Origin: Deltaproteobacteria bacterium
Lineage (GTDB): Bacteria; Myxococcota; Myxococcia; Myxococcales; 40CM-4-68-19
Reading direction: 5' to 3'
Assembly (NCBI GenBank): GCA_005879095.1
Contig: VBLM01000139.1
Coordinates: 1 to 7,204, forward strand
Length of the DNA stretch: 7,204 bases
The notes beneath the pieces were generated by a model, which saw only the letters and a program-made list of their open reading frames with translations, made no database searches and was not told where the DNA came from. Below, one piece after another: positions 1 through 5,864 of this stretch. Each line of letters opens with the position of its first letter. Position 1 is the stretch's first letter. Position numbers and translations under genes: made by a program.

Positions 1-1
1 C

Positions 2-232
2 GCGCGCCACACGCTGCCGGTCGGCTCGATCCCGCAAAACCGCAGTCCGTACGGCCTCTACGACTGCGCTGGCAACGTCTGGGAATGGTGCTCCGACGTG
101 TACAGCCCGTTGCTGCGCAGCGCCCGCGGCGGCGCCTGGAACGCGCATCCGCCGCAACTGCGCTGCGCGAGCCGGAACGCGTGGCCGCCCGAGGCCCGCT
201 TCTCCAACCTCGGGTTCCGCGTCGCCCGTTGA
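2..232 (+). CDS. FGE-sulfatase (SUMF1-like) domain protein, C-terminal end only
   Basis: The first 76 codons visible are the C-terminal end of a formylglycine-generating-enzyme/SUMF1 fold; the start lies outside the window. Diagnostic pieces are GLYDCAGNVWEWCSDVY, then RGGAW, LRCASRN and a terminal LGFRVAR, which is the usual order in this fold. In true sulfatase-activating enzymes two closely spaced cysteines follow the GGSW motif. Here only one Cys is visible (in LRCASRN) and the spacing from the Trp is two residues longer. It is therefore more likely one of the many non-catalytic or differently acting FGE-fold proteins, often fused to kinases or other signalling domains (inference). The next gene starts 31 bp downstream on the same strand, so the two probably share a transcript. 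Domain call is firm; function unknown. Confidence 0.85.
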   Translation, partial: ARHTLPVGSIPQNRSPYGLYDCAGNVWEWCSDVYSPLLRSARGGAWNAHPPQLRCASRNAWPPEARFSNLGFRVAR

Positions 233-263
233 CTTACGTGCTCAATCAGGCAGCGTTACGCGC

Positions 264-1061
264 ATGTTCGCGTTCGTCACCTCCGAGCGCTTCCGCGTCC
301 TCGACGTGAAGGATCGCGACCGGCTCGAGGCACTGTCGAAGCTCGACGAGTTCAAGGCCGGCGAGGAGATCATCGTCAGCGGCCACGCCGGCGAGTGGCT
401 CTATCTGATCGCCGACGGCGGCGTCGACATCCGCGCCAAGACGCCGGCCGGCAAGGAGATCACGCTCGGTCAGCTCGGCCCCGGCGACATCTTCGGCGAG
501 CTGGAGACGTTCGCCGATCTGCCGGCGGAGAGCGTGCGCCACGTCGCCCGGGTGAACACGATCGTGCGCGCGATCAACAAGCACCCTTTGAAACAGGAGC
601 TGAAGACACACCGCTCGCTCGCCAGCGGCCTGCTCGCAGTCTTCTGCCGCTCCATCTCCGAGAAAGTCCGCTCCGCGAACGACGTCGCCGTCAAGTTCGG
701 CCCTCCGCCGGTGTCGTCCACTCCACCAGGTCGTCCTCCACATCTGAACGAGGAAGAGGCGGCCTGGCTCGCGGTCCTCGGCCAGAAACTTTCCGCCGAT
801 GCGGGCGAGGTCATCGTGGCGGAGGGCGACACCTCGCGCTCGTTCTACGTGATCGAGAAAGGCGACATGGAGGTCCGCAAACGCGCCGGCGGCGGCGACC
901 GCACGCTCGCCACGCTCGGCACGCGCGACATGTTCGGCTTCATGCTGGAGAAAGCGACGCACCTGAACTTCACCGTCAGCTTCAAGTTCCTCGGCACGCT
1001 CTGCAGCGTGCTCGGCCGGACCTATCGCGACACGGCCAACTCGATCCTGGCTCGGGCTTAG
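264..1061 (+). CDS. Tandem cyclic-nucleotide-binding-like domain protein, no HTH
   Basis: This 265-residue soluble protein has two cNMP-binding-fold units. Unit 1 (about residues 10-130) shows a KAGEEIIVSG strand, WLYLIADGGVDIRAK, and the phosphate-cassette start GDIFGEL at 74-80. Unit 2 (about 163-265) shows GEVIVAEGD and SFYVIEKGDMEVRK, with a strongly altered cassette (MFGFMLEKATHLNFTV). A proline-rich linker (about 147-160) separates them. In the CRP/PKA family the cassette carries an Arg about ten residues after the FGE Gly; here that place is Ala88 in unit 1, and no clear equivalent exists in unit 2. Binding of cAMP or cGMP is therefore doubtful (inference). There is no C-terminal helix-turn-helix, so it is not a CRP/FNR regulator. 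The ATG at 264 fits the domain boundary, but only a weak SD (AGGCAG-like) precedes it. It may sense or scaffold together with the FGE-fold neighbour. Confidence 0.8.
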   Translation: MFAFVTSERFRVLDVKDRDRLEALSKLDEFKAGEEIIVSGHAGEWLYLIADGGVDIRAKTPAGKEITLGQLGPGDIFGELETFADLPAESVRHVARVNTIVRAINKHPLKQELKTHRSLASGLLAVFCRSISEKVRSANDVAVKFGPPPVSSTPPGRPPHLNEEEAAWLAVLGQKLSADAGEVIVAEGDTSRSFYVIEKGDMEVRKRAGGGDRTLATLGTRDMFGFMLEKATHLNFTVSFKFLGTLCSVLGRTYRDTANSILARA

Positions 1062-2068
1062 CGAACGATCACCGTCACCTTCTGCACACCGTTCGCGCCG
1101 TAGCCGCCTTTGTTCCACTGCGGCCGGTCCGGCTGCGTCTCGCCTCGCGCGTCGATGGCCCGGCAGCGCAGCACGCAGGGACCCTTCGCCCGCGGCGTGA
1201 AGTGCAGCTCGAAGCGCCGCCACGCATGCGGGAGCGACGGGCCGACCAGCCGCGCCTCGTGCCAGATCGGACCGATGCCGACCTCGACGCGCGCGACGCT
1301 CTCGCCTCCCCACGCCAGCCCGACCAGGCGCGACGCGGTCCCGGCGCGCAGCTCAGGCACCGAGGTGAACATCGACTTCACCCGCACGCGCGTCACCGGA
1401 ACGCCCGGGGCGTAGACGTATTTTTCCGCCTGGAACCTGCCGGTGAACGGCGTCTCGACCGCCTCGATGCGCGCCAGCCACTTGACGCTCGCCATCCCGT
1501 ACCAGTCGGGCACTACCAGCCGCAGCGGACCGCCGAACGGCGGTGGAATGGGCGCGCCGTTCATCTCGAAAGCGAGCAGCGTGGCCGGGTCGAGCGCGAC
1601 CTCCGCCGGCAGCGACCGCTGGTACTCGCCGCCGTCGGCGCCGGTGAAGACGAGCTCGATCGCCTTCTCGCCGAGTCCGGCCCGCTCGAGCAGCGACCGA
1701 AGCGGAACGCCGGTCCATTGCGCGGTGCTGATCGCGGCGTCGTGCCACGGCTCGCCCTCGACCGGCGGCGGGATGCTGCGCCGGCCGTTTCCGGCGCACT
1801 CGGTGAGAACGGTGAGCATCGCGGAAGGCATCGCGCGCAGCTCCGGCATCGAGATGCGCAGCGGGTTGGCGAACGCGCCGGCCAGCTCGAGGCGATGCTC
1901 GTCGCCGAGCAGCGGGATGTCGAAATGACAACGGACGAACCGCATCTCCGTCGGGGTGACCAGGTGGGCGAACGCTCCCTCCGCCGCCTCGGCGTTGAGC
2001 GGCTCCCGAGTCAGGATTCGTCGGTCCGCCGGCTGCTGCGGCAGGATTTCGTCGCGTTGCTCCGGCAC
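1058..2068 (-). CDS. Sulfite oxidase-family molybdopterin oxidoreductase
   Basis: A 336-residue protein of the sulfite oxidase/plant-type SO family, which uses a Mo-pterin cofactor to oxidise sulfite to sulfate or to act on related substrates. Family marks in order: TREPLNAEA (20-28), FVRCHFDIP (44-52, with the substrate-site Arg at 46), the Mo-ligand cysteine Cys91 in LTECAGNGRR, WTGVPLRSLLERAG (118-131), LRLVVPDWYGMASVKWLARIE (182-202), then a C-terminal Ig-like dimerisation domain ending QWNKGGYGANGVQKVTVIV. No heme domain is present. No Tat or Sec signal is visible, unlike exported SorA/YedY-type enzymes, so a cytoplasmic soluble form is likely (inference). The GTG start at 2068 is set by a strong GGGGAGGGG just upstream. 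Its stop overlaps the stop of the convergent cNMP gene. Sulfite as substrate is not proven; no cytochrome partner or Mo-cofactor gene lies nearby. Confidence 0.9.
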   Translation of the reverse strand: MPEQRDEILPQQPADRRILTREPLNAEAAEGAFAHLVTPTEMRFVRCHFDIPLLGDEHRLELAGAFANPLRISMPELRAMPSAMLTVLTECAGNGRRSIPPPVEGEPWHDAAISTAQWTGVPLRSLLERAGLGEKAIELVFTGADGGEYQRSLPAEVALDPATLLAFEMNGAPIPPPFGGPLRLVVPDWYGMASVKWLARIEAVETPFTGRFQAEKYVYAPGVPVTRVRVKSMFTSVPELRAGTASRLVGLAWGGESVARVEVGIGPIWHEARLVGPSLPHAWRRFELHFTPRAKGPCVLRCRAIDARGETQPDRPQWNKGGYGANGVQKVTVIVR

Positions 2069-2070
2069 CG

Positions 2071-2079
2071 CCCCTCCCC
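2071..2079 (-). promoter_or_regulatory. Shine-Dalgarno for the GTG-started sulfite oxidase gene
   Basis: Read on the minus strand this is GGGGAGGGG, with its GGGGAGG core ending 4 nt before the GTG at 2068. No other purine-rich motif of this quality lies near an alternative in-frame start, so it decides the start. The N-terminal family motif TREPLNAEA begins at residue 20, which agrees. Confidence 0.7.
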
Positions 2080-2193
2080 GAATGAGAAATCTAGGACGTG
2101 CATACGCGTACGGCAGCGGGCGGACGCCTCGCCGGCGAGAAGCCGGTTGACCGTACCCCTCCGGTCCAGCGACGGTTCGACAACGCCTCCACC

Positions 2194-2197
2194 GGAG
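2194..2197 (+). promoter_or_regulatory. Shine-Dalgarno (GGAG) fixing the TTG start of the lyase gene
   Basis: GGAG lies 6 nt before the TTG at 2204. The reading frame stays open far upstream, across the antisense of the sulfite oxidase gene, so this site and the signal peptide directly after the TTG are what define the true start. No ATG or GTG in frame would give a normal signal peptide here. Confidence 0.6.
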
Positions 2198-2203
2198 CTA
2201 ACC

Positions 2204-4102
2204 TTGCGGAACCTTTGGTCTATTTGTGTTGTAATTTTCTATCTCAGCGCAGCGGGCGGCGCCCGCGCCGACGTGCGCTGGAGCGCCGACTTCTCCAGCG
2301 ACGACCTGAAGCAGTACGGCGCCATCCACTGCGGTGGTCAGGGCGGAACCTGCCCGTGCATCGCGCCGCTTTGGGATCCGGCGAACCAGGTCAGCTACGG
2401 CTCCGGCTCGTGCTCGACCAGCAGCTCGAACACGCCGTTGTCGCTCGCGCCCGCGAACGGCCGCTTCCAGATCGTCGCTCCGCCGGGCCAGGAAACGACC
2501 GGCAAGGCGCTGCGCGTCGAGCTGCGTCCCGGCGACCTGTGGCCGTGCGCGACGTGCAGCGGGGCCACGACGCGGAACGAGCTCGTCCAGAACAAGGACA
2601 GCGGCACGACCACGCCGACCCTGTACAAGGCCGGCGACGATCGATACTTCGCATGGAGCACGTATTTTCCGGCCGAATTCGCACACTGGACCTGCAGCAA
2701 CGACACCAACTGCCCGGGCGGCGTTCCCAACTCCAACTACAACGCGTGGAACGTGGTCACCCAGTTCCACCACAACAGCGACAACGGCGTGAATCCGATC
2801 GGCATCGATCTGCGCCGGACCACCACTTCGTCGGCGAACAGCTACGCGCTGATCCTCCTCTACGGCTACAACGGCGGCAGCTCCGACCGCGAGCTGTGGC
2901 GGCAGGATCTGCAGGCCGGCAACTGGTACGACTTCGTCCTCCACGTCCGCTTCTCGACGACCAGCACCGGGGTCCTCGAGCTGTGGGTCGGCAACAACGG
3001 CGGCGCGAAGACGCAACAGACGCTCTCCTGCCCGAGCGGCGCGTCGCTTTCCTGTAGCGTTGCGACGCTCTATGCGGACGGCGCGGACTACCTCAAGCAG
3101 GGGCTGTACCGGAACGCCTCGATCGCGGACACGTCGGTGATCTTCCACAAGGGGATGATGGACGGGGACACGTTCGCTGACGTGACGGCGCCGCCGGTCG
3201 TGGTCGACGACTTCTCGCTGACCGCGAGCCCGGGGTCGCAGACGGTCGCGCCGGGTGGGAGCGCGACGTACACCGTTCAGACGGCGGTCGTTTCCGGCGT
3301 GGCACAGATCGTCACGCTCTCGGCCTCCGGATTACCGCCGGGGGTGACGAGCGCGACGTTCGACCCGTCTTCGGTGATCGCGGGCGGAAGCTCGACGCTC
3401 ACGTTGACGACCGATCCCGCCTCTACCGGCGCCTCGGGATCGTTCACCATCACCGGACAGTATCCTGGTGGAACGCCGTCGCACTCGGCCGGCGCGTCGA
3501 TCACGATCACGCCCCCGCCCGGCGTGACGCCCCCGGTTTCGACGCTGGTCGATTCGTTCGGCGGGACGCAGATCGAGCCGGCGAAGTGGACCGTGACCGC
3601 GATCAACGGCACCGCCACCGAGAGCGGCGGGACGTTGAACCTGGCCCCCAACTCGCGTAACGGCAACGTGCACATTTCGGTCGACAGCAACGCGAAGTAC
3701 GCGCTGACGGGCTCATCGGCCACCGTGCAGGTCCCGCAAGTCGTCAACATGAGGTGCAACGTCAATAACCGCTTCTTCCTCAAGCAGGACGGTGCGAACA
3801 GCCTCGGCTTCTGGGCCGAATGCGGCAACCTCTACGCGTTCACTTTCGTCAACGGCGTCGAATCGCTGGTCGCGACGCTGACGTATTCGCCCACGGCCCA
3901 TCAATGGTGGCGCGTGCGCGAGTCGGGGGGCGTCGTGTACTGGGAGACGTCGCCGGACAAGGCCGCCTGGACGACGGCCGTCACGGCTCTGGTGGCGAGC
4001 CTGTTCCCGATCGATTCGCTGACGGTGACCATCGACTCGTACACGTACTCCGGCGGGCTGCGCAGCCCCGGCGTCGCGAAGTACGCGCACCTCAATGAGT
4101 GA
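2204..4102 (+). CDS. Secreted polysaccharide lyase-like protein (PF14099 type) with two accessory beta-domains
   Basis: A 632-residue exported protein. Residues 1-22 form a signal peptide (MRNLW, hydrophobic ICVVIFYL, small residues, cleavage after ARA before DVRW). Residues 23 to about 325 resemble the heparinase I/glucuronan-lyase-like beta-jelly-roll (Polysacc_lyase, PF14099). Marks are RVELRPGD (about 104), RNEL (about 124), NVVTQFHHNSDNG (about 183), WYDFVLHVRFS and KQGLYRN (298-304), the last typical of the C-terminal end of that fold. About 337-437 is an Ig-like/NEW3-type domain (FSLTASPGSQTVAPGGSATYTV). About 448-632 is a second beta-sandwich (VDSFGG...AKWTV...GGTLNLAP), lectin- or LamG-like, possibly a carbohydrate-binding module. 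The TTG start at 2204 has GGAG 6 nt upstream. The likely role is eliminative cleavage of an acidic polysaccharide outside the cytoplasm (inference). Substrate is unknown; alginate-, glucuronan- or heparin-like glycans all fit the fold. Confidence 0.82.
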   Translation: MRNLWSICVVIFYLSAAGGARADVRWSADFSSDDLKQYGAIHCGGQGGTCPCIAPLWDPANQVSYGSGSCSTSSSNTPLSLAPANGRFQIVAPPGQETTGKALRVELRPGDLWPCATCSGATTRNELVQNKDSGTTTPTLYKAGDDRYFAWSTYFPAEFAHWTCSNDTNCPGGVPNSNYNAWNVVTQFHHNSDNGVNPIGIDLRRTTTSSANSYALILLYGYNGGSSDRELWRQDLQAGNWYDFVLHVRFSTTSTGVLELWVGNNGGAKTQQTLSCPSGASLSCSVATLYADGADYLKQGLYRNASIADTSVIFHKGMMDGDTFADVTAPPVVVDDFSLTASPGSQTVAPGGSATYTVQTAVVSGVAQIVTLSASGLPPGVTSATFDPSSVIAGGSSTLTLTTDPASTGASGSFTITGQYPGGTPSHSAGASITITPPPGVTPPVSTLVDSFGGTQIEPAKWTVTAINGTATESGGTLNLAPNSRNGNVHISVDSNAKYALTGSSATVQVPQVVNMRCNVNNRFFLKQDGANSLGFWAECGNLYAFTFVNGVESLVATLTYSPTAHQWWRVRESGGVVYWETSPDKAAWTTAVTALVASLFPIDSLTVTIDSYTYSGGLRSPGVAKYAHLNE

Positions 4103-4109
4103 ACGACGA

Positions 4110-4142
4110 AGCCCCTGATCCTCATGACGAGGATCAGGGGCT
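4110..4142. terminator. Hairpin between convergent genes, probable bidirectional terminator
   Basis: AGCCCCTGATCCTC (4110-4123) pairs perfectly with GAGGATCAGGGGCT (4129-4142) around the 5-nt loop ATGAC. This makes a 14-bp stem sitting between the stop of the lyase gene (4102) and the stop of the convergent lipoprotein gene (4158). No long T-run follows on the plus strand; on the minus strand the flank reads TTCGTCGTTC, which is moderately T-rich. Position and stem quality suggest termination or 3'-end protection for both transcripts. Confidence 0.75.
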
Positions 4143-4157
4143 CGCGCGCGAACCGGC

Positions 4158-5339
4158 TCAGAACGACGCGCAATAGCACTTCAACCTGAATCCAACCCCG
4201 GCCGGGTCGGTGCATTGCACAAACCCGAAGGGACCGCTACCGTTGGCCGCCTTGGCGGCGAGGCATGACCCGCTGCTGCTGGCGCACACGTCCTTGCAGG
4301 CCTTGATCGAAGTGTTGGTCACTTGCAACAGGGATACCTGCAGCCCGTTGAACGACGGGGCGCTGACGTCGCCGGACGCTGTGATCGTGCCTTCGCTCGT
4401 CACCGTCGCGGCGCTGAAGTTTCCGCTCTTGTCCATCTCCGCCACCACTGTCTGCCCGCCGTCGCCGAAACGGACGCCGTTGCCGTGGATCCAGTTCAGA
4501 TAGATATGTCCGTCGGACTTGGTGTCGTCGGAATCGAGGTGCAGGTTGCCCGCGACGTTGCTGCCGAACACGCCGGCCGTGTCGCCGCCAAGCCTGAGGG
4601 TTCCTGAGTCGTTCGCGTCCTGGATGGTCAAGGCCCCCTTCATGGTCGCCGCTTGATCCGCCCGCGCGTAGTTCGTGGCTGCCACGCCGCCGAGCATCGA
4701 GGCGTCCGCAGCCGTCGCCGAAGCGGCGAGGTAGTACGAGGGCGGCTGGTTTCCCAGTTGGGCGGAGTTCGCGGCCGTGTCCTTCACCGACAGGTAGAAC
4801 GAGGCGGCTTGTCCGTTCAGCTTGGCGGAGTTCGCGGCGGTGCCACTTGCCGACAGGTAGGATGAGGCCGGCTGGCCGTTGAGTTGCGCCGAGTTCGCAG
4901 CGGTGCCGCCCGCGGCGAGAAAATCGCTGGCGGGATGCCCGCCGACCGCGGACGAGTTCACCGCGGTGGCGCCCGCCGCCAGGAAGTCGGCGTCGGTGTG
5001 GCCGTTGAGGTGCGAGGCGTTGACGGCCGTGCCGGTCGACGCGAGGAAGTCGGACTGGGGATGGCCATTGAGCATCGCCGAATCGGCAGCCTTGGAACCC
5101 GTGGGCAGGAAGTAGGAGGCAGCGTGGCCCTCGAGGTTGCTCGCGTTCGAGACCGTCGCGCCCGAAGTGAGGTACGCCGCGGCGGGCTTGCCGCCGAGCT
5201 GGGCGGCATCGGGAGCCGATGCGGTGCACGCCCACCCCGCGTCGACCTTGATGCCGTTTCCAGGCTTGATCGCGGCCGGCTCGGGGCCGGGGCATCCGTA
5301 CATGGCAGCGAGAAGAACGCAGCACAGTGTCTTCGTCAT
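4158..5339 (-). CDS. Putative lipoprotein with eight 21-residue repeats and a tail-fibre-like region
   Basis: A 393-residue exported protein of unassigned function. The ATG at 5339 is preferred over an upstream in-frame ATG at 5378 because GGGAGGA lies 8 nt before it and it starts a typical signal: MTKTLCCVLLAAMYGC, with Cys16 as the likely lipidated residue (the lipobox MYGC is non-canonical, so this is not certain). Residues 48-215 are eight head-to-tail 21-residue repeats with consensus LNGHPASDFLAAxGTAANSAx, plus a decayed ninth (LGGVAATNYA). About 230-330 (TMKGALTIQD, GTLRLGGDTAGVFG, GHIYLNWIHGNGVRFGDGG, SGNFSAATVTSEGTITASGDV) resembles beta-strand-rich phage tail-fibre or trimeric stalk sequence. 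The last 46 residues hold six cysteines (348, 352, 359, 376, 388, 390), suggesting disulfides or metal binding. It is probably a surface stalk or adhesin (inference). It lies 64 bp downstream of the ECF sigma remnant on the same strand. Confidence 0.8.
   Translation of the reverse strand: MTKTLCCVLLAAMYGCPGPEPAAIKPGNGIKVDAGWACTASAPDAAQLGGKPAAAYLTSGATVSNASNLEGHAASYFLPTGSKAADSAMLNGHPQSDFLASTGTAVNASHLNGHTDADFLAAGATAVNSSAVGGHPASDFLAAGGTAANSAQLNGQPASSYLSASGTAANSAKLNGQAASFYLSVKDTAANSAQLGNQPPSYYLAASATAADASMLGGVAATNYARADQAATMKGALTIQDANDSGTLRLGGDTAGVFGSNVAGNLHLDSDDTKSDGHIYLNWIHGNGVRFGDGGQTVVAEMDKSGNFSAATVTSEGTITASGDVSAPSFNGLQVSLLQVTNTSIKACKDVCASSSGSCLAAKAANGSGPFGFVQCTDPAGVGFRLKCYCASF
4695..5198 (-). 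repeat. Eight tandem 63-bp units coding 21-residue repeats
   Basis: Aligning the protein on its LxG motif gives a strict 21-residue spacing for eight consecutive units (residues 48-68, 69-89 and so on to 195-215) with no insertion or deletion. Invariant or near-invariant places are Leu1 (Val once), Gly3 (Asn once), an aromatic residue at 9, Leu10 and Ala or Ser near 17-20. At the DNA level the units have diverged clearly, so this is an old, selected protein repeat rather than recent slippage. Confidence 0.9.
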
Positions 5340-5347
5340 GGGTTTGG

Positions 5348-5354
5348 TCCTCCC
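5348..5354 (-). promoter_or_regulatory. Shine-Dalgarno for the repeat lipoprotein
   Basis: On the minus strand this reads GGGAGGA and ends 8 nt before the ATG at 5339. It selects that ATG over the one 39 nt upstream, which would put 13 extra charged residues in front of the signal peptide. Confidence 0.7.
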
Positions 5355-5403
5355 TTTCCCCACGACGCGCAATCCCACGCCGGATCGTCTCAGGCCCGTG
5401 TAA

Positions 5404-5640
5404 CTATCTGATATTACGCGGCGCGCGGTTCTGCCAGCGGACCCGCCGCTGGTCGATCAACTTCTGGTAAACCTCGTGGACGAGCGCGGTCGGCTGCAGC
5501 GTGTGATCGGCCCGCTCCCCGCGCAGATGGCGCGCGGCGATCTTCTTCAGCTCGCCGTAGACGAGGCGCATCAACCGCTCGCGCGCGCCCTCCTGACCGT
5601 CGCTCCAGCGGAGGAGCAAGCCGGTGACGTCCTCGGTCAT
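5404..5640 (-). pseudogene. Truncated ECF sigma factor (PF07638 type), N-terminal 73 residues plus a foreign tail
   Basis: Begins at the ATG at 5640, which overlaps the stop of the preceding kinase remnant as ATGA. The 78 codons start MTEDVTGLLLRWSDG and continue through ELKKIAARHLRGERADHTLQ, TALVHEVYQKLIDQ and RRVRWQNRA. This is the characteristic first half of the sigma-70 ECF family common in Acidobacteriota and planctomycetes, which normally runs to about 185 residues. After RWQNRA (about position 5420) family similarity stops abruptly and the frame ends in PRNIR. The rest of region 2, all of region 4 and the DNA-binding HTH are missing, so it cannot act as a normal sigma factor. Its 5' part (5535-5640) lies in the 693-bp duplicated block. 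The break point sits just before the leader of the lipoprotein gene, suggesting a deletion joined the two. Confidence 0.8.
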
Positions 5641-5804
5641 TGCAGGTTCATCCGCTTCAGCAGCTCTCCGAAGCGCGGGTCGGAGCGCAGCGGGTCCCAG
5701 AGCGAATAGACCTTCGCGAACATCAGGTCGCGATCGTCGACGGCCTGGTTGAGCAGCGCCTCGTGAAAGAGCGTCTTGATGCGGGTCCAACGCTCCGGTG
5801 TCAT
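5637..5804 (-). pseudogene. Internally deleted Ser/Thr protein kinase-TPR gene (start fused to end), copy 1
   Basis: The 55 codons begin MTPERWTRIKTLFHEAL, the near-universal opening of large Acidobacteriota-type Ser/Thr kinases. They end LWDPLRSDPRFGELLKRMNLQ, the usual last residues of the same proteins after their TPR region. The whole kinase domain (GxGxxG loop, HRD, DFG), transmembrane segment and TPR body, normally about 800 residues, are absent. The seam is near HEAL/LNQAVDDRD (about 5750-5758) and keeps the reading frame. It is a relic of a kinase gene after an internal in-frame deletion (inference from family knowledge). Its stop overlaps the start of the ECF sigma remnant by ATGA, keeping the translational coupling of the original operon. 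No good SD precedes the ATG at 5804. Confidence 0.75.
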
Positions 5805-5864
5805 GCTGCTGCGGCAGCTTAGCCCCGAAGGCACGCGGCTCAAAAGCCTGAAGATCAGCGGCGC

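Noticed and set aside
2..232. Possible diversity-generating retroelement target (FGE-fold C-terminal variable region)
   Set aside because: No template repeat resembling this segment, no reverse transcriptase and no accessory gene is visible in the next 7 kb on either strand. The hypothesis cannot be supported from this window.
246..1313. 355-codon minus-strand open frame
   Set aside because: It is antisense to the well-supported cNMP-fold gene and the end of the sulfite oxidase gene. Its composition is Arg/Ala-rich with no recognisable motif.
2103..2110. Palindrome TACGCGTA in the divergent sulfite oxidase/lyase intergenic region
   Set aside because: Only 8 bp, without extended symmetry or a second copy, so it is too short to call an operator.
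2147..2152. TTGACC as a -35 box for the lyase gene
   Set aside because: No convincing -10 element lies 16-18 bp downstream, so this is likely a chance match.
395..2203. Long open plus-strand frame continuous with the lyase gene, which could suggest a 1235-residue protein
   Set aside because: Over 395-2068 it lies in another frame over the cNMP gene and antisense to the sulfite oxidase gene, and its translation is Arg/Pro/Gln-rich nonsense typical of GC-rich shadow frames. The real protein begins with a signal peptide at the TTG at 2204.
2198..3148. 316-codon minus-strand open frame opposite the lyase
   Set aside because: Low-complexity Arg/Ala/Val translation with no motif, antisense to a gene with a signal peptide and clear domain marks.
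4695..5198. Regular spacing that could suggest a CRISPR array
   Set aside because: The 63-bp period is a whole number of codons inside a coding frame and the units vary throughout, without constant repeats separated by unique spacers.
5340..5378. Upstream ATG at 5378 as the start of the repeat lipoprotein
   Set aside because: It would add 13 mostly charged residues before a good signal peptide. The strong GGGAGGA lies between the two ATGs, at proper spacing only for the one at 5339.
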